A stretch of DNA of 8,383 nt from contig WASR01000097.1 in the NCBI GenBank assembly GCA_009712615.1, positions 1 through 8,383 of the forward strand. Reading direction: 5' to 3'. Origin of the DNA: Methanobacterium sp. (GTDB lineage: Archaea; Methanobacteriota; Methanobacteria; Methanobacteriales; Methanobacteriaceae). Below the pieces are notes generated by a model, which saw only the letters and a list, made by a program, of their open reading frames with translations, did no database searches and had not been told where the DNA came from. Numbering within the stretch: position 1 is the first letter of the stretch; each line of letters begins with the position of its first letter. Shown piece by piece: positions 1-6,398 of this stretch. Made by a program: the position numbers and the translations under genes.

Positions 1-136
1 GTTTTAAATACTAAATGGATAATATTATACATTAAAAAAGAATAGGTTATTATCAAGAGTTGGATTGCAGTGTTATTGCTGATATTTCCTGACGATTATA
101 ACTGAATTTGGGGCAGATTATACTAGGAGGTAAAGG
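1..136. other. Upstream region of the membrane-anchored PLD-like gene
   Basis: No gene is visible here. The sequence is very AT-rich at its left end and includes TTTTAAATA (2-10) and TAATATTATA (20-29 region), either of which could be a weak archaeal TATA element for the plus-strand operon starting at 137. If so, the 5' leader would be about 80-100 nt, long for an archaeal mRNA. A 7-bp inverted repeat (GATAATA at 18-24, TATTATC at 48-54) has a 23-nt loop and is probably chance. The only firm signal is the ribosome-binding site AGGAGGT at 125-131. Confidence 0.4.
125..131 (+). promoter_or_regulatory. Ribosome-binding site AGGAGGT
   Basis: A near-perfect Shine-Dalgarno sequence lies 5 nt before the ATG at 137. 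It fixes that start and argues that the first gene is efficiently translated from a leadered mRNA. Confidence 0.85.
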
Positions 137-1501
137 ATGATCAATTTACTCGTCACAATATTTGGGGGACTAATACTTATTGCTGGCTTTTATGGAATGT
201 CTTTTGGTTTTGCTACACCACCAGATTTTGGATTGTTTATAGTGGGGTTAATTTCTTCAGTTTTTGGAATTATTTTGATGATATTCTTTTCGAGCAGAAT
301 TAATTTATCTTCAAAATCTAAGAAACCTAAAAAACTTCCAAAACAAACTGTAAAACCTGTAGTGGCCAAGGAAAAGAAGGGCCCTATAGAACGGATAGAA
401 AAATCAATAAAACCTCCTGCAAAATCGAAGGCAACCCCACAAATTAAACCTAAACCTTCTCCAGAAGTATCAAAGGCAACATCCAAGAAACCTGAAAAGG
501 AATTGAAGAAGATAGAACCAATCAGTTCAAGACCCGTTCCCAAAAAGGTAAACGCTGCTGATGAAAAGGAAATCATTGAAAAGACAACCAAACCTCCAGA
601 ATTATCAAATCAAGATAAAAAACCTGTCACAGTTGCAAGGGGCTTACAAACACCAAACAAAGAACCATCTAAGGTAAAACCAACACCCAAAACCGCAGCA
701 TCTCAACCGAAAATAGTACCCAAACCTGCAGCATCTCAACCTAGGATAGTACCAAAACCAGTAAACAAATCAAAACCGGAAAAATCTGATGAAAAAACAG
801 GCCCAGTTAAACCAGTTCTTCTCAAAGAAACAGCAAACAAATCTGAAGCGGTTGAGGATAAACCTAAACCTGTACCAAAGCATGTGGATGTTTCTAAATT
901 AAAATCAAAATCATCAAAAAAGAAGGAAGATCAGGAATTTGTTAAAAATCGTCTGGACAGACTCAAAGAGAACTACATAAAAAATGCGAAAGATATTGAA
1001 AGCATAATAGATGAACGTTTGGACTCATTCAAGGGAACATTAGATACCTTAAAATCTGAATCACAAGAACCGAGTATCATATGGTCTTTTGATGCGGGAG
1101 ATGTTCAGGATGCCCTAAAGGACACAATTTCAAAGGCCAATGAAAAAGTTCTGATAATGTACCCCTGGATACGTAACATAGATGTGGGAATACTCAAAAA
1201 ATTCATGGAAACTGATAGTAGAATGATTATTCAAGAGGCGAGCTTGGATGATGACACATCGGTAGAATTAATTAAACTTCTAGAGGAAAATAATGTTAAG
1301 ATCAGGACAATGCCACATATTCACACAGTGGCCGTAGTATCAGACAACACCAATGGATTAATAATATCAACAGACCCTATTTATGAAAGTTTTGAAGTTG
1401 GGGTTATGTACAAAGACCAGAAATCAATAGAAGAGATTGAAAGATTATTCGAAGATGCTTGGGGCATTTCAAAGGATTTGGACATGGAGTTAAGACAATG
1501 A
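137..1501 (+). CDS. Membrane-anchored protein with Lys/Pro-rich linker and C-terminal PLD-like domain
   Basis: I do not recognise a named gene. Three parts are visible in 454 residues. Two hydrophobic helices lie at about 4-26 and 31-53. A long low-complexity linker (about 54-262) is dominated by Lys, Pro, Ser and Glu. A predicted helical stretch (about 263-310) leads into a compact alpha/beta domain (about 312-448). That domain resembles the phospholipase-D-like fold found in archaeal regulators such as the TrmB family: an amphipathic helix, the strand VLIMYPW, then a helix and a strand with [11 protein letters not shown] near 393-403. The canonical HxKxxxxD catalytic motif is not intact (His is followed by Thr-Val, not x-Lys), so catalysis is doubtful and a binding or sensing role is likelier. 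With a short hairpin anchor, the linker and C-terminal domain are probably cytoplasmic. The gene overlaps the downstream metallohydrolase by 4 nt (ATGA), implying co-translation. Start choice is supported by the AGGAGGT site. Fold assignment is inference. Confidence 0.75.
   Translation: MINLLVTIFGGLILIAGFYGMSFGFATPPDFGLFIVGLISSVFGIILMIFFSSRINLSSKSKKPKKLPKQTVKPVVAKEKKGPIERIEKSIKPPAKSKATPQIKPKPSPEVSKATSKKPEKELKKIEPISSRPVPKKVNAADEKEIIEKTTKPPELSNQDKKPVTVARGLQTPNKEPSKVKPTPKTAASQPKIVPKPAASQPRIVPKPVNKSKPEKSDEKTGPVKPVLLKETANKSEAVEDKPKPVPKHVDVSKLKSKSSKKKEDQEFVKNRLDRLKENYIKNAKDIESIIDERLDSFKGTLDTLKSESQEPSIIWSFDAGDVQDALKDTISKANEKVLIMYPWIRNIDVGILKKFMETDSRMIIQEASLDDDTSVELIKLLEENNVKIRTMPHIHTVAVVSDNTNGLIISTDPIYESFEVGVMYKDQKSIEEIERLFEDAWGISKDLDMELRQ
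692..763 (+). repeat. Imperfect 36-bp tandem duplication in the Lys/Pro linker
   Basis: Two adjacent copies of a 36-bp unit encode the 12-residue peptide [11 protein letters not shown] followed by [11 protein letters not shown]. The copies differ at several bases, mostly silent or Lys/Arg changes. This indicates that the disordered linker grows by in-frame duplication under weak length constraint but with conserved charge and proline content. Confidence 0.75.
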
Positions 1502-2196
1502 ATATAACATGGTTAGGACATTCAGCATTTCTAATAACGACCGATGAAAACTTGAGAATATTGATCGATCCATTCATAAGCAACAATCCAACGGCACCTG
1601 TAACAGTTGAAGAACTATACGCTGATGTGATCTTAGTCACACATGGACACAGTGATCACTTTGGTGACACCATGGAACTCGTTAATAGAACAGGAGCGCT
1701 TGTGGTATGCAACCATGAACTTTCAATTTACCTTTCAAGACAAGGCTTCGAAACTCTTGGAATGAACATTGGTGGAACTGTACAAGTTCAAGATGTTAAT
1801 GTAACAATGGTAGATGCTAAACATTCCTCTGACTTTGACTTTGTTGATGAAGTGAGTGCTGGCGGAAGTGCAGCAGGATACATCATCGAACTGGAAGATG
1901 GGAAAAAATTGTACCATGCAGGGGACACAGGACTTTTCTCAGATATGCGAAACGTGATATCCCATATTTACAGCCCTCAAATTGCAATGCTCCCAATAGG
2001 AGATCGTTATACAATGGGTCCATTTGAAGCTGCAATAGCAGCAGAATGGATAGATCCTGAGATAATTATACCTATGCACTACAACACGTATCCTGCCATT
2101 GAACAAGATCCATTGAACTACTCAGACCTGGTACGTAAGTCCAACAGAGATGTTGAAGTCGTAGTTTTAAATCCTGGGGAAAGTTACAAGGATTGA
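1498..2196 (+). CDS. UPF0173-type metal-dependent hydrolase (metallo-beta-lactamase fold)
   Basis: A 232-residue protein, the normal length for the UPF0173 family of metallo-beta-lactamase-fold hydrolases. The family shares the UlaG-like layout, but no physiological substrate is established. The metal ligands are all visible: the opening WLGHS motif (His7), THGHSDH with His49, His51, Asp53 and His54, DAKHS with His109, HAGDTG with Asp143, and PMHYNT with His194. This pattern predicts a dinuclear, probably zinc, centre in a soluble cytoplasmic enzyme. The ATG at 1498 is preferred over an in-frame ATG at 1459, because it has GGAG at 1486-1489, starts exactly at the conserved MNITWLGHS, and forms an ATGA overlap with the preceding gene. 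The arrangement suggests that the PLD-like membrane protein and this hydrolase are made together. It is followed by a T-tract terminator. Confidence 0.9.
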   Translation: MNITWLGHSAFLITTDENLRILIDPFISNNPTAPVTVEELYADVILVTHGHSDHFGDTMELVNRTGALVVCNHELSIYLSRQGFETLGMNIGGTVQVQDVNVTMVDAKHSSDFDFVDEVSAGGSAAGYIIELEDGKKLYHAGDTGLFSDMRNVISHIYSPQIAMLPIGDRYTMGPFEAAIAAEWIDPEIIIPMHYNTYPAIEQDPLNYSDLVRKSNRDVEVVVLNPGESYKD

Positions 2197-2200
2197 AACA

Positions 2201-2215
2201 TTTTTTTTAATTTTT
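2201..2215 (+). terminator. T-tract terminator after the metallohydrolase
   Basis: Runs of eight and five T separated by AA begin 5 nt after the stop codon. No preceding hairpin is visible. This is the usual form of intrinsic termination in Euryarchaeota, and it ends the two-gene operon. Confidence 0.7.
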
Positions 2216-2367
2216 AATTCAGAATATCATGATCACAAATTCAAATCATTTCTATAACTACACCTGAATTGTTAGGTAATTAATTGGTTAAAATCTGAAC
2301 TTGAACATTTATTTAATGTTTAGAATAGTTTCAAAGAACCAAGTATTTTTTAGGGGAAAATCAGAAC

Positions 2368-2376
2368 TTATATAAA
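2368..2376 (+). promoter_or_regulatory. Candidate TATA box TTATATAAA for the oap cluster
   Basis: A close match to the archaeal TATA consensus, preceded by an A-rich stretch that could act as a BRE. It predicts transcription from about 2397-2402 and a leader of about 110 nt. A second TTATATAA at 2416-2423 would give a start near 2445-2450 and a leader of about 60 nt. I cannot tell which one is used; both may be. Confidence 0.5.
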
Positions 2377-2415
2377 CCCCAATGTTTAAGTAATTAACAA
2401 GAATGGTATAAGGTA

Positions 2416-2423
2416 TTATATAA
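2416..2423 (+). promoter_or_regulatory. Second candidate TATA box TTATATAA for the oap cluster
   Basis: It lies 48 bp downstream of the first TATA element, in the same orientation relative to the GTPase gene. It gives the shorter and more typical leader length, so it is at least as likely as the upstream element. Confidence 0.4.
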
Positions 2424-2500
2424 CGGATTTATAGGAATAACAACTGATGATTAACTGAGTCTTTACAGTCTAATGTCCTAATCGTTGTGAGATGGTAAGA

Positions 2501-2505
2501 GTGAT
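2501..2505 (+). promoter_or_regulatory. Ribosome-binding site GTGAT deciding the GTPase start
   Basis: GTGAT can pair with the archaeal 16S 3' end and lies 4 nt before the ATG at 2510. The upstream in-frame ATG at 2492 would place this motif inside the coding region. The spacing is short, so the choice is moderate rather than certain. Confidence 0.5.
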
Positions 2506-2509
2506 AAAA

Positions 2510-3145
2510 ATGCCGAAATTTTTAAAGCGTAACTTCTTAAGAAACATCTTTAACAAGCTTATTGGTAAAGATAAAAAACTTAAAATTGGTTTGTATGGCC
2601 ACCCTAACTCAGGTAAAACTACACTTGCAAACACCATGACCAACGACTGGTTGGGCAAACCTATAGGCTTAATATCTGAAATACCACATGAAACAAGGCG
2701 TGTTTATAGACAAGAACGCGTCAAAATAGAATATGATGATATTGAACTGGACTTCGACATTGTGGACACGCCAGGAATAGCAACAAAGATAGACTACAAA
2801 AACTTCCTAGAATTTGGACTTTCAGAACAAGAAGCTAAAGAAAGAGCAAAAGAAGCAACAAAAGGAATTATAGAAGCTATAAAATGGTTGGATGATGTTA
2901 CTGGAGTACTGCTTGTGGTTGATGCAACCCAAGATCCACTTACACAGGCCAACATAACCATCATGGGAAATCTAGAAGCACGAAAGATCCCGTTTGTCAT
3001 TGTTGCAAACAAAATAGACTTACCAGAAGCATCTGCAGAGAGAATAACATCAGTTTTTCCACAACACACCGTGGTACCAATTTCCGCGCTGCATGGTGAA
3101 AATACAGGAGATCTTTATCAAGCGATGGTTGATAAGTTTAATTAA
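2510..3145 (+). CDS. oapA: Era-like GTPase, OapA-type (origin-associated GTP-binding protein)
   Basis: A 211-residue P-loop GTPase of the TrmE-Era-Obg-like class. Numbering from 2510, the G motifs are complete: G1 GHPNSGKTT at 30-38, a G2-region Thr in PHETRR near 61, G3 DTPG at 86-89, G4 NKID at 157-160 and G5 SAL at 182-184. A basic, amphipathic N-terminus (about 1-24) precedes the G domain and could contact membrane or RNA. There is no KH domain, so this is not a classical bacterial Era. The ATG at 2510 is chosen over 2492, because GTGAT (2501-2505) complements the 16S tail just upstream, while 2492 has GTGA only 1 nt away. The gene begins a tight cluster with a DUF2073 protein and a zinc ribbon, the set named oapA-oapB-oapC in Haloferax because it sits beside the main origin there. 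Its molecular role is not established. Confidence 0.88.
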   Translation: MPKFLKRNFLRNIFNKLIGKDKKLKIGLYGHPNSGKTTLANTMTNDWLGKPIGLISEIPHETRRVYRQERVKIEYDDIELDFDIVDTPGIATKIDYKNFLEFGLSEQEAKERAKEATKGIIEAIKWLDDVTGVLLVVDATQDPLTQANITIMGNLEARKIPFVIVANKIDLPEASAERITSVFPQHTVVPISALHGENTGDLYQAMVDKFN

Positions 3146-3164
3146 AAGAAACGGGGATTTTAAA

Positions 3165-3548
3165 ATGGATAGTTCAGATACTAATGCATTAAAAATGGAT
3201 TTTGTTTCCTCAGAAGCACTTAAAGAAAGTAGTAGTATGGAAAAAATTTCAATGATCGTCGATAAAGTTAAAGAAGGTGATCTGCTTGTTATAGAGGGAG
3301 GCCTCACACCCACAGAAGAAGCAGAATTAATAGAAACCACCATGAGGGAAATTGACATCGAAAATTTCGTGGGAATAGACATTTACACCCTTGAAAAGGA
3401 CAAATCATCATTCTTTGGACTTTCAAAGAAGAAAGCAATAGGAATAACCATTATAGGTCCTGCCAATGTCATGAAGACAGTGAAGAAGCGAGAAAATTTC
3501 CTTTCAATGATAGCTAACCTGGGGGATTCAGGTGCATCGATGCATTAA
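3165..3548 (+). CDS. oapB: DUF2073 protein, OapB-type
   Basis: A 127-residue soluble protein that matches the archaeal DUF2073 family in its order of motifs. These are an early SSEALKE segment, a [20 protein letters not shown] core at about 38-56, then the GIDIYTLE strand (about 70-77) and the Lys-rich, Gly-containing turn near 85-98. Its function is unknown. It starts 19 nt after the GTPase stop and overlaps the zinc-ribbon gene by 17 nt, so all three genes are probably one transcript and their products may form one complex. The ATG at 3165 is preceded by GGGGAT (3153-3158), an imperfect ribosome-binding site. The in-frame ATG at 3195 (residue 11) is possible, since some family members may begin at the MDF motif, but it lacks a comparable site. 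The longer open frame back to 3093 runs inside the GTPase gene and is not credible. Confidence 0.85.
   Translation: MDSSDTNALKMDFVSSEALKESSSMEKISMIVDKVKEGDLLVIEGGLTPTEEAELIETTMREIDIENFVGIDIYTLEKDKSSFFGLSKKKAIGITIIGPANVMKTVKKRENFLSMIANLGDSGASMH
3521..3534 (+). promoter_or_regulatory. Ribosome-binding site and GTG start inside the preceding gene
   Basis: GGGGGAT followed by a GTG codon lies within the last codons of the DUF2073 gene. The unusual start codon and the internal binding site make translation of the zinc ribbon likely to depend on ribosomes finishing the upstream gene. Confidence 0.6.
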
Positions 3549-3834
3549 GTGCGGTACAGAATTTAAGATCAACTCGGAAGAAATAATAATTAAAGGATGT
3601 CCTGAGTGCGGTAGTAAATTCTTTGAATACCAAAAGGGGGATGTGAAGGAAATCCATGAAATCAAGGGAGATTCCATTGAAACTGTCATGATACATGAAC
3701 ATGGAATCTACGAACTGAATTTGCCCACCCTGCTTGAAGAAGATTCAATAATAGTTTCCGATGAAGAGGGAACCTATGTTATTGACATCAACTTTCTCCT
3801 TAAAAAACAGATGAAAGAAAGGAAAAAATCCTAA
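3532..3834 (+). CDS. oapC: DUF2072 zinc-ribbon protein, OapC-type (GTG start)
   Basis: A 100-residue protein with an N-terminal zinc ribbon: Cys4-x2-Cys7 in HRCIKCG and Cys23-x2-Cys26 in GCPECG. The rest is an acidic alpha/beta segment with a basic C-terminal tail ([10 protein letters not shown]). This matches the archaeal zinc-ribbon family associated with DUF2073. The start is a GTG at 3532, placed 6 nt after GGGGG (3521-3525). There is no ATG close enough upstream, and the first Cys pair begins at residue 4, so the N-terminus is well constrained. The first 17 nt overlap the end of the DUF2073 gene in another frame, indicating translational coupling. A role in nucleic-acid or ribosome binding is a common guess for such ribbons but is not shown here. 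Confidence 0.85.
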   Translation: MHRCIKCGTEFKINSEEIIIKGCPECGSKFFEYQKGDVKEIHEIKGDSIETVMIHEHGIYELNLPTLLEEDSIIVSDEEGTYVIDINFLLKKQMKERKKS

Positions 3835-3881
3835 CCCTCACTTTTATAATGACATTTTGAAGAATAATCATTTTAGTTAAA
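3835..3881. terminator. Short convergent gap with weak T-tracts
   Basis: Only 47 bases separate the convergent oap and rqcH stop codons. Plus-strand T runs (3842-3845, 3854-3857, 3871-3874), plus the T-rich 3' end of rqcH on that strand, could end the oap transcript. There is no strong signal for the minus strand, so transcripts may overlap tail to tail. Confidence 0.3.
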
Positions 3882-5867
3882 TTATCTTCTTTTGTTCCGT
3901 TTAAATCCCTTAGAATCTATGAAATCACATTTTCCAGATGGAAGTACTCGTACAAAATCCTCAATACTCAACAAATTCTCATCATCAATATTATTTCGTA
4001 TTTGTCTTGCAATTTCTTCTCTTTTGGTGTAACCAGGTTTTACAGTCACATACTTTTCTGTAAGATTTGAAACTGCTTCGGGCGGTCCTGCCATTATTCT
4101 GTTACCTTCATAGTCAACTATACCCAGGGAAAGTGTAAGCGGCAGACCTCTCATGTAATTTCTTGAACCTCTTATTATGAAAGCTCCCTTGGCAACAAAC
4201 TCACCTGACTGTGGTGTTTTAGAAACCTGTTCAGGATGAACCCAGTAAACATCGGTTGATCCTAATCCTTTACTCCATGCACTTGAGAAACAGGCAGCAA
4301 ATGCTGCAGTTTCGTTTATACTTCTTTCAGGGATCTCTCCTTCACCAGCTTTTAAGATCACAGAAGAGGCTCCATGGATGTCTGAGTGGAAATAAATATC
4401 CCTATTTTCCATATGCTTTTTAACGACCATTTCATTGGTACTGGCATCCCTGCCCCCTATGGCAAGCAGTCCATCGGATGTCACGAACCATCTGAATTTT
4501 TCGTACCATTTAAGATCCTTTTTAACCCTTTTTTGTGGGACCATAATCTTTTCCATCTCAATTTCCCGTTTATTTTTGGCCTTTTCAATTTCCTTACGGG
4601 TTTTTTCGATGGCTATATGTACACCTTTAATTTTCCTTTTAGCCTTTTTACCTTTGTTGTAATATATTTCAGCATTCTCAGGGATGCTCATTGACGAGTC
4701 AATATTAACACGAATACCATCTAAATTCAGGGTTAAAACTCCCATTTTGTCAATGGATTCAATGATCTCAAGACCTGGAACCTTGTCCTTTTTGGCTTTT
4801 TTCAAAGTTGCAATGATCTCGAGCCAGGAATTGGTCTCCCTGGCACTGTGTATGATGTTCAAAATATTTTCAATACCCTGATAATCTGAATAAATTGCTT
4901 CCCCCTTAATTTTAGATTCTTTAACAGTTTTCTCAAATTTTTCAAGGGTTTCTAGTTGTATGCTGAGCCGTTTTTCAAATTTTCCAACTTCTCCAGACCA
5001 GACTTCATCGTTGACATTTACTATGTCTTCACCAACTATGCTGCTGTAAAATTCATCTGCAGCTTCGTTGAAACTTTCAAATGATTCCTTTTCAAAATCT
5101 TTGTACATCAGCAGGTCTAAAGGCAGCACATCTTCTTTTTTTCCTTTAACTATCTGTGGACTGAAATTAAATGTTTTAAGAGGGTCAAAGATGGAATTTA
5201 TTGCAGAACTGATGGCATCAACATCTTCATCAGTTATTTCCTCTGCTGTTTTGGTTTTGGTAACATCAGATCTAAGTGCGATCTCTTCAGCGTAAAGACC
5301 TCCTAAACCATTTCTTGCTAGTGTTCTTATGACATCCCTATCCGAACTTGTTAAAATAGTTTTAAGTTCTTCTTTATCCACATCAAGGGGGTTCATACCC
5401 CTTTCAGGCGGGTACTTGTACTCTTCTTTCGAACTTATTTTCCTGTCTTGCCACAGCTTCCTTTTAAGTGGCAGTATTATCTTGTCTTCATCATCTAAAA
5501 GTATTATATTTCCCTTTGCAAATAATTCTACCACCAGTGAGAATTTTTCTTCCTTTTGGATGTCTATTCTCATGATCCTGTCGAAGTTGTGCTGTGTCAC
5601 TGCTGTTACAGTTCCACCTTTTATGTACTTTCGAAGAAGCATTGGAAAATTTGGGGGGATTTTTGGATTTTGAGGAGGATATTGGGTAGTATGGACCCTG
5701 AATCCTGCTTGGAACACCACGTCTACACGTCCTTTTCCGGGCACGTGAAATCTTATTAGTACAGTGTCTTTGGTTGGTTGATATGCCTTTTGAACACGGG
5801 CATCCTTGAGTATTTCTCCTAATTCTTTGCAAATTGCGTAAACATCAACATTTGACATGGCTTTCAT
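3882..5867 (-). CDS. rqcH: NFACT-family RqcH / Rqc2 (NEMF) ribosome quality-control factor
   Basis: A 661-residue homologue of RqcH/Rqc2/NEMF. This family binds the obstructed large ribosomal subunit with peptidyl-tRNA and, in characterised members, recruits tRNA to add C-terminal tails (Ala in bacteria). The NFACT-N domain (about 5-235) contains NFDR with Asp96-Arg97, aligning with the Asp-Arg pair needed for tRNA recruitment in studied homologues, and the [13 protein letters not shown] segment (113-125). A helix-hairpin-helix-like stretch lies near 181-225. Two coiled-coil arms are visible at about 293-345 and 405-445. The NFACT-R domain (about 452-585) carries [16 protein letters not shown], with His494, Asp496 and His498. 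The C-terminus is short and basic (FKRNKRR), without the extended eukaryotic NFACT-C region. The start at 5867 is fixed by AGGTG on the minus strand at 5873-5877, 5 nt upstream; Met4 has no such site. It is transcribed divergently from a small membrane-protein gene. Tailing activity in this organism is inference. Confidence 0.93.
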   Translation of the reverse strand: MKAMSNVDVYAICKELGEILKDARVQKAYQPTKDTVLIRFHVPGKGRVDVVFQAGFRVHTTQYPPQNPKIPPNFPMLLRKYIKGGTVTAVTQHNFDRIMRIDIQKEEKFSLVVELFAKGNIILLDDEDKIILPLKRKLWQDRKISSKEEYKYPPERGMNPLDVDKEELKTILTSSDRDVIRTLARNGLGGLYAEEIALRSDVTKTKTAEEITDEDVDAISSAINSIFDPLKTFNFSPQIVKGKKEDVLPLDLLMYKDFEKESFESFNEAADEFYSSIVGEDIVNVNDEVWSGEVGKFEKRLSIQLETLEKFEKTVKESKIKGEAIYSDYQGIENILNIIHSARETNSWLEIIATLKKAKKDKVPGLEIIESIDKMGVLTLNLDGIRVNIDSSMSIPENAEIYYNKGKKAKRKIKGVHIAIEKTRKEIEKAKNKREIEMEKIMVPQKRVKKDLKWYEKFRWFVTSDGLLAIGGRDASTNEMVVKKHMENRDIYFHSDIHGASSVILKAGEGEIPERSINETAAFAACFSSAWSKGLGSTDVYWVHPEQVSKTPQSGEFVAKGAFIIRGSRNYMRGLPLTLSLGIVDYEGNRIMAGPPEAVSNLTEKYVTVKPGYTKREEIARQIRNNIDDENLLSIEDFVRVLPSGKCDFIDSKGFKRNKRR

Positions 5868-5882
5868 TGGAACACCTTATGG

Positions 5883-5890
5883 TTTTATAT
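5883..5890 (+). promoter_or_regulatory. TATA box TTTTATAT for the small membrane-protein gene
   Basis: This element predicts transcription from about 5911-5915 and a leader of about 17-21 nt carrying the GGAGGT site. The geometry is good for an archaeal promoter. On the opposite strand the same bases would put a start inside the rqcH start codon, so I assign it to the plus strand only. Confidence 0.55.
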
Positions 5891-5900
5891 GGATAGATAC

Positions 5901-5910
5901 TAATATTAAA
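5901..5910 (-). promoter_or_regulatory. Candidate TATA element TTTAATATTA for rqcH
   Basis: Read on the minus strand, this gives a start near 5880 and a leader of about 13 nt that includes AGGTG. It lies between the TATA box and the start site of the divergent gene, so the two promoters would overlap face to face. Confidence 0.4.
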
Positions 5911-5918
5911 CATTGCTT

Positions 5919-5924
5919 GGAGGT
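5919..5924 (+). promoter_or_regulatory. Ribosome-binding site GGAGGT deciding the start at 5932
   Basis: A consensus site 7 nt before ATG 5932. It rejects the upstream in-frame ATG at 5857, which would overlap rqcH on the other strand and add a non-hydrophobic extension across the promoter. Confidence 0.85.
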
Positions 5925-5931
5925 AAAAATT

Positions 5932-6237
5932 ATGGATGTAGATGCTAAAGTAACGATCTTACATGTTATTGGCGGTTTAATAGCAGCTTACTTATCATAT
6001 GCTTTAACAACTGGACTTTTTAACGGTTTCAATAACGAAGCAATTGCTATAATCCTTGCTCTCATAATTCTATACTTATTCGGACAATTATCCGAGAGAA
6101 TTTTTGGCAAGGAAGCAGTTGGCGGATTTAAAGGTTGGATATGGAGTGGAATTGTACCATTCTTCTTTGTATGGATAGTAATATGGATAATGTTGTTCAA
6201 CATCAATCCAGTACCACCTATAAACACAGTAAGGTAA
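5932..6237 (+). CDS. Small three-helix membrane protein, possibly EMC6-like
   Basis: A 101-residue integral membrane protein with three predicted helices at about 8-28, 36-54 and 69-90. Short polar loops join them, including the charged SERIFGKE stretch (54-61), and the tail is Pro-rich (INPVPPINTVR). The Lys/Arg distribution suggests that the loop between helices 2 and 3 is cytoplasmic, which would put the N-terminus outside; the signal is weak. Size and helix count match small archaeal membrane proteins annotated as EMC6-like, a subunit type of the ER membrane insertase in eukaryotes. I base this on topology and general resemblance only, and a lineage-specific protein of unknown function is the alternative. 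It has its own short-leader promoter, is divergent from rqcH, and ends in a T-rich terminator, so it is probably monocistronic. Confidence 0.8.
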   Translation: MDVDAKVTILHVIGGLIAAYLSYALTTGLFNGFNNEAIAIILALIILYLFGQLSERIFGKEAVGGFKGWIWSGIVPFFFVWIVIWIMLFNINPVPPINTVR

Positions 6238-6258
6238 AAAACAAGACAAAATCTCTTC

Positions 6259-6289
6259 TTTTTTTCCACAAAAATTTTTTATTTTTTTT
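6259..6289 (+). terminator. Multiple T-tract terminator after the small membrane protein
   Basis: T runs of seven (6259-6265), six (6275-6280) and eight (6282-6289) begin about 20 nt after the stop codon. This is a strong archaeal T-tract terminator for the plus strand. The A5 run at 6270-6274 gives only a weak T-tract for the opposing DUF2070 transcript. The rest of the gap, up to 6398, holds no gene that I can support. Confidence 0.7.
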
Positions 6290-6398
6290 GATTTATTGAT
6301 TACATTCCAAATGGTTTCTAGGTTCATCAAGTTTTCACATAAACTTTATTTTATCAGACTCTTTTTACAAATCATGGAATTCATTTAATACCAAGATT

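Larger units (their letters stand above)
2216..2509. other. AT-rich intergenic region before the oap cluster
   Basis: Roughly 290 bases hold no convincing gene. Visible signals are two TATA-like elements (2368-2376 and 2416-2423), a small inverted repeat AACATT/AATGTT (2304-2309 and 2315-2320, 5-nt loop), and the octamer AATGTTTA at 2315-2322 and again at 2381-2388. One site at 2258-2269 loosely resembles the mini-ORB element of methanobacterial origins (TACAC and TGAA in common), but it is single and degenerate. I therefore describe this as a promoter region rather than an origin. Confidence 0.5.

Noticed and set aside
18..54. Inverted repeat GATAATA/TATTATC as a structured leader or operator
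   Set aside because: Seven A/T-rich pairs with a 23-nt loop are expected by chance in this composition.
190..591. Minus-strand open frame inside the Lys/Pro-linker gene
   Set aside because: It is the complement of a low-complexity Lys/Pro coding stretch, giving a spurious Phe/Gly-rich product without a start signal.
1459..1497. Upstream in-frame ATG extension of the metallohydrolase
   Set aside because: It lies inside the preceding gene, adds residues not expected before the conserved MNITWLGHS start, and the GGAG site serves the ATG at 1498.
2197..2509. Replication origin beside the oap cluster
   Set aside because: Only one degenerate mini-ORB-like site (2258-2269) is visible, with no cluster of copies, no clear unwinding element beyond general AT richness, and no orc1/cdc6 gene in the window.
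4386..5759. Several plus-strand open frames opposite rqcH
   Set aside because: They are antisense to a long, well-supported NFACT gene, lack ribosome-binding sites, and have composition typical of shadow frames.
5857..5931. Longer start for the small membrane protein
   Set aside because: It would overlap the rqcH start on the opposite strand and run across both promoters; the consensus GGAGGT site belongs to ATG 5932.
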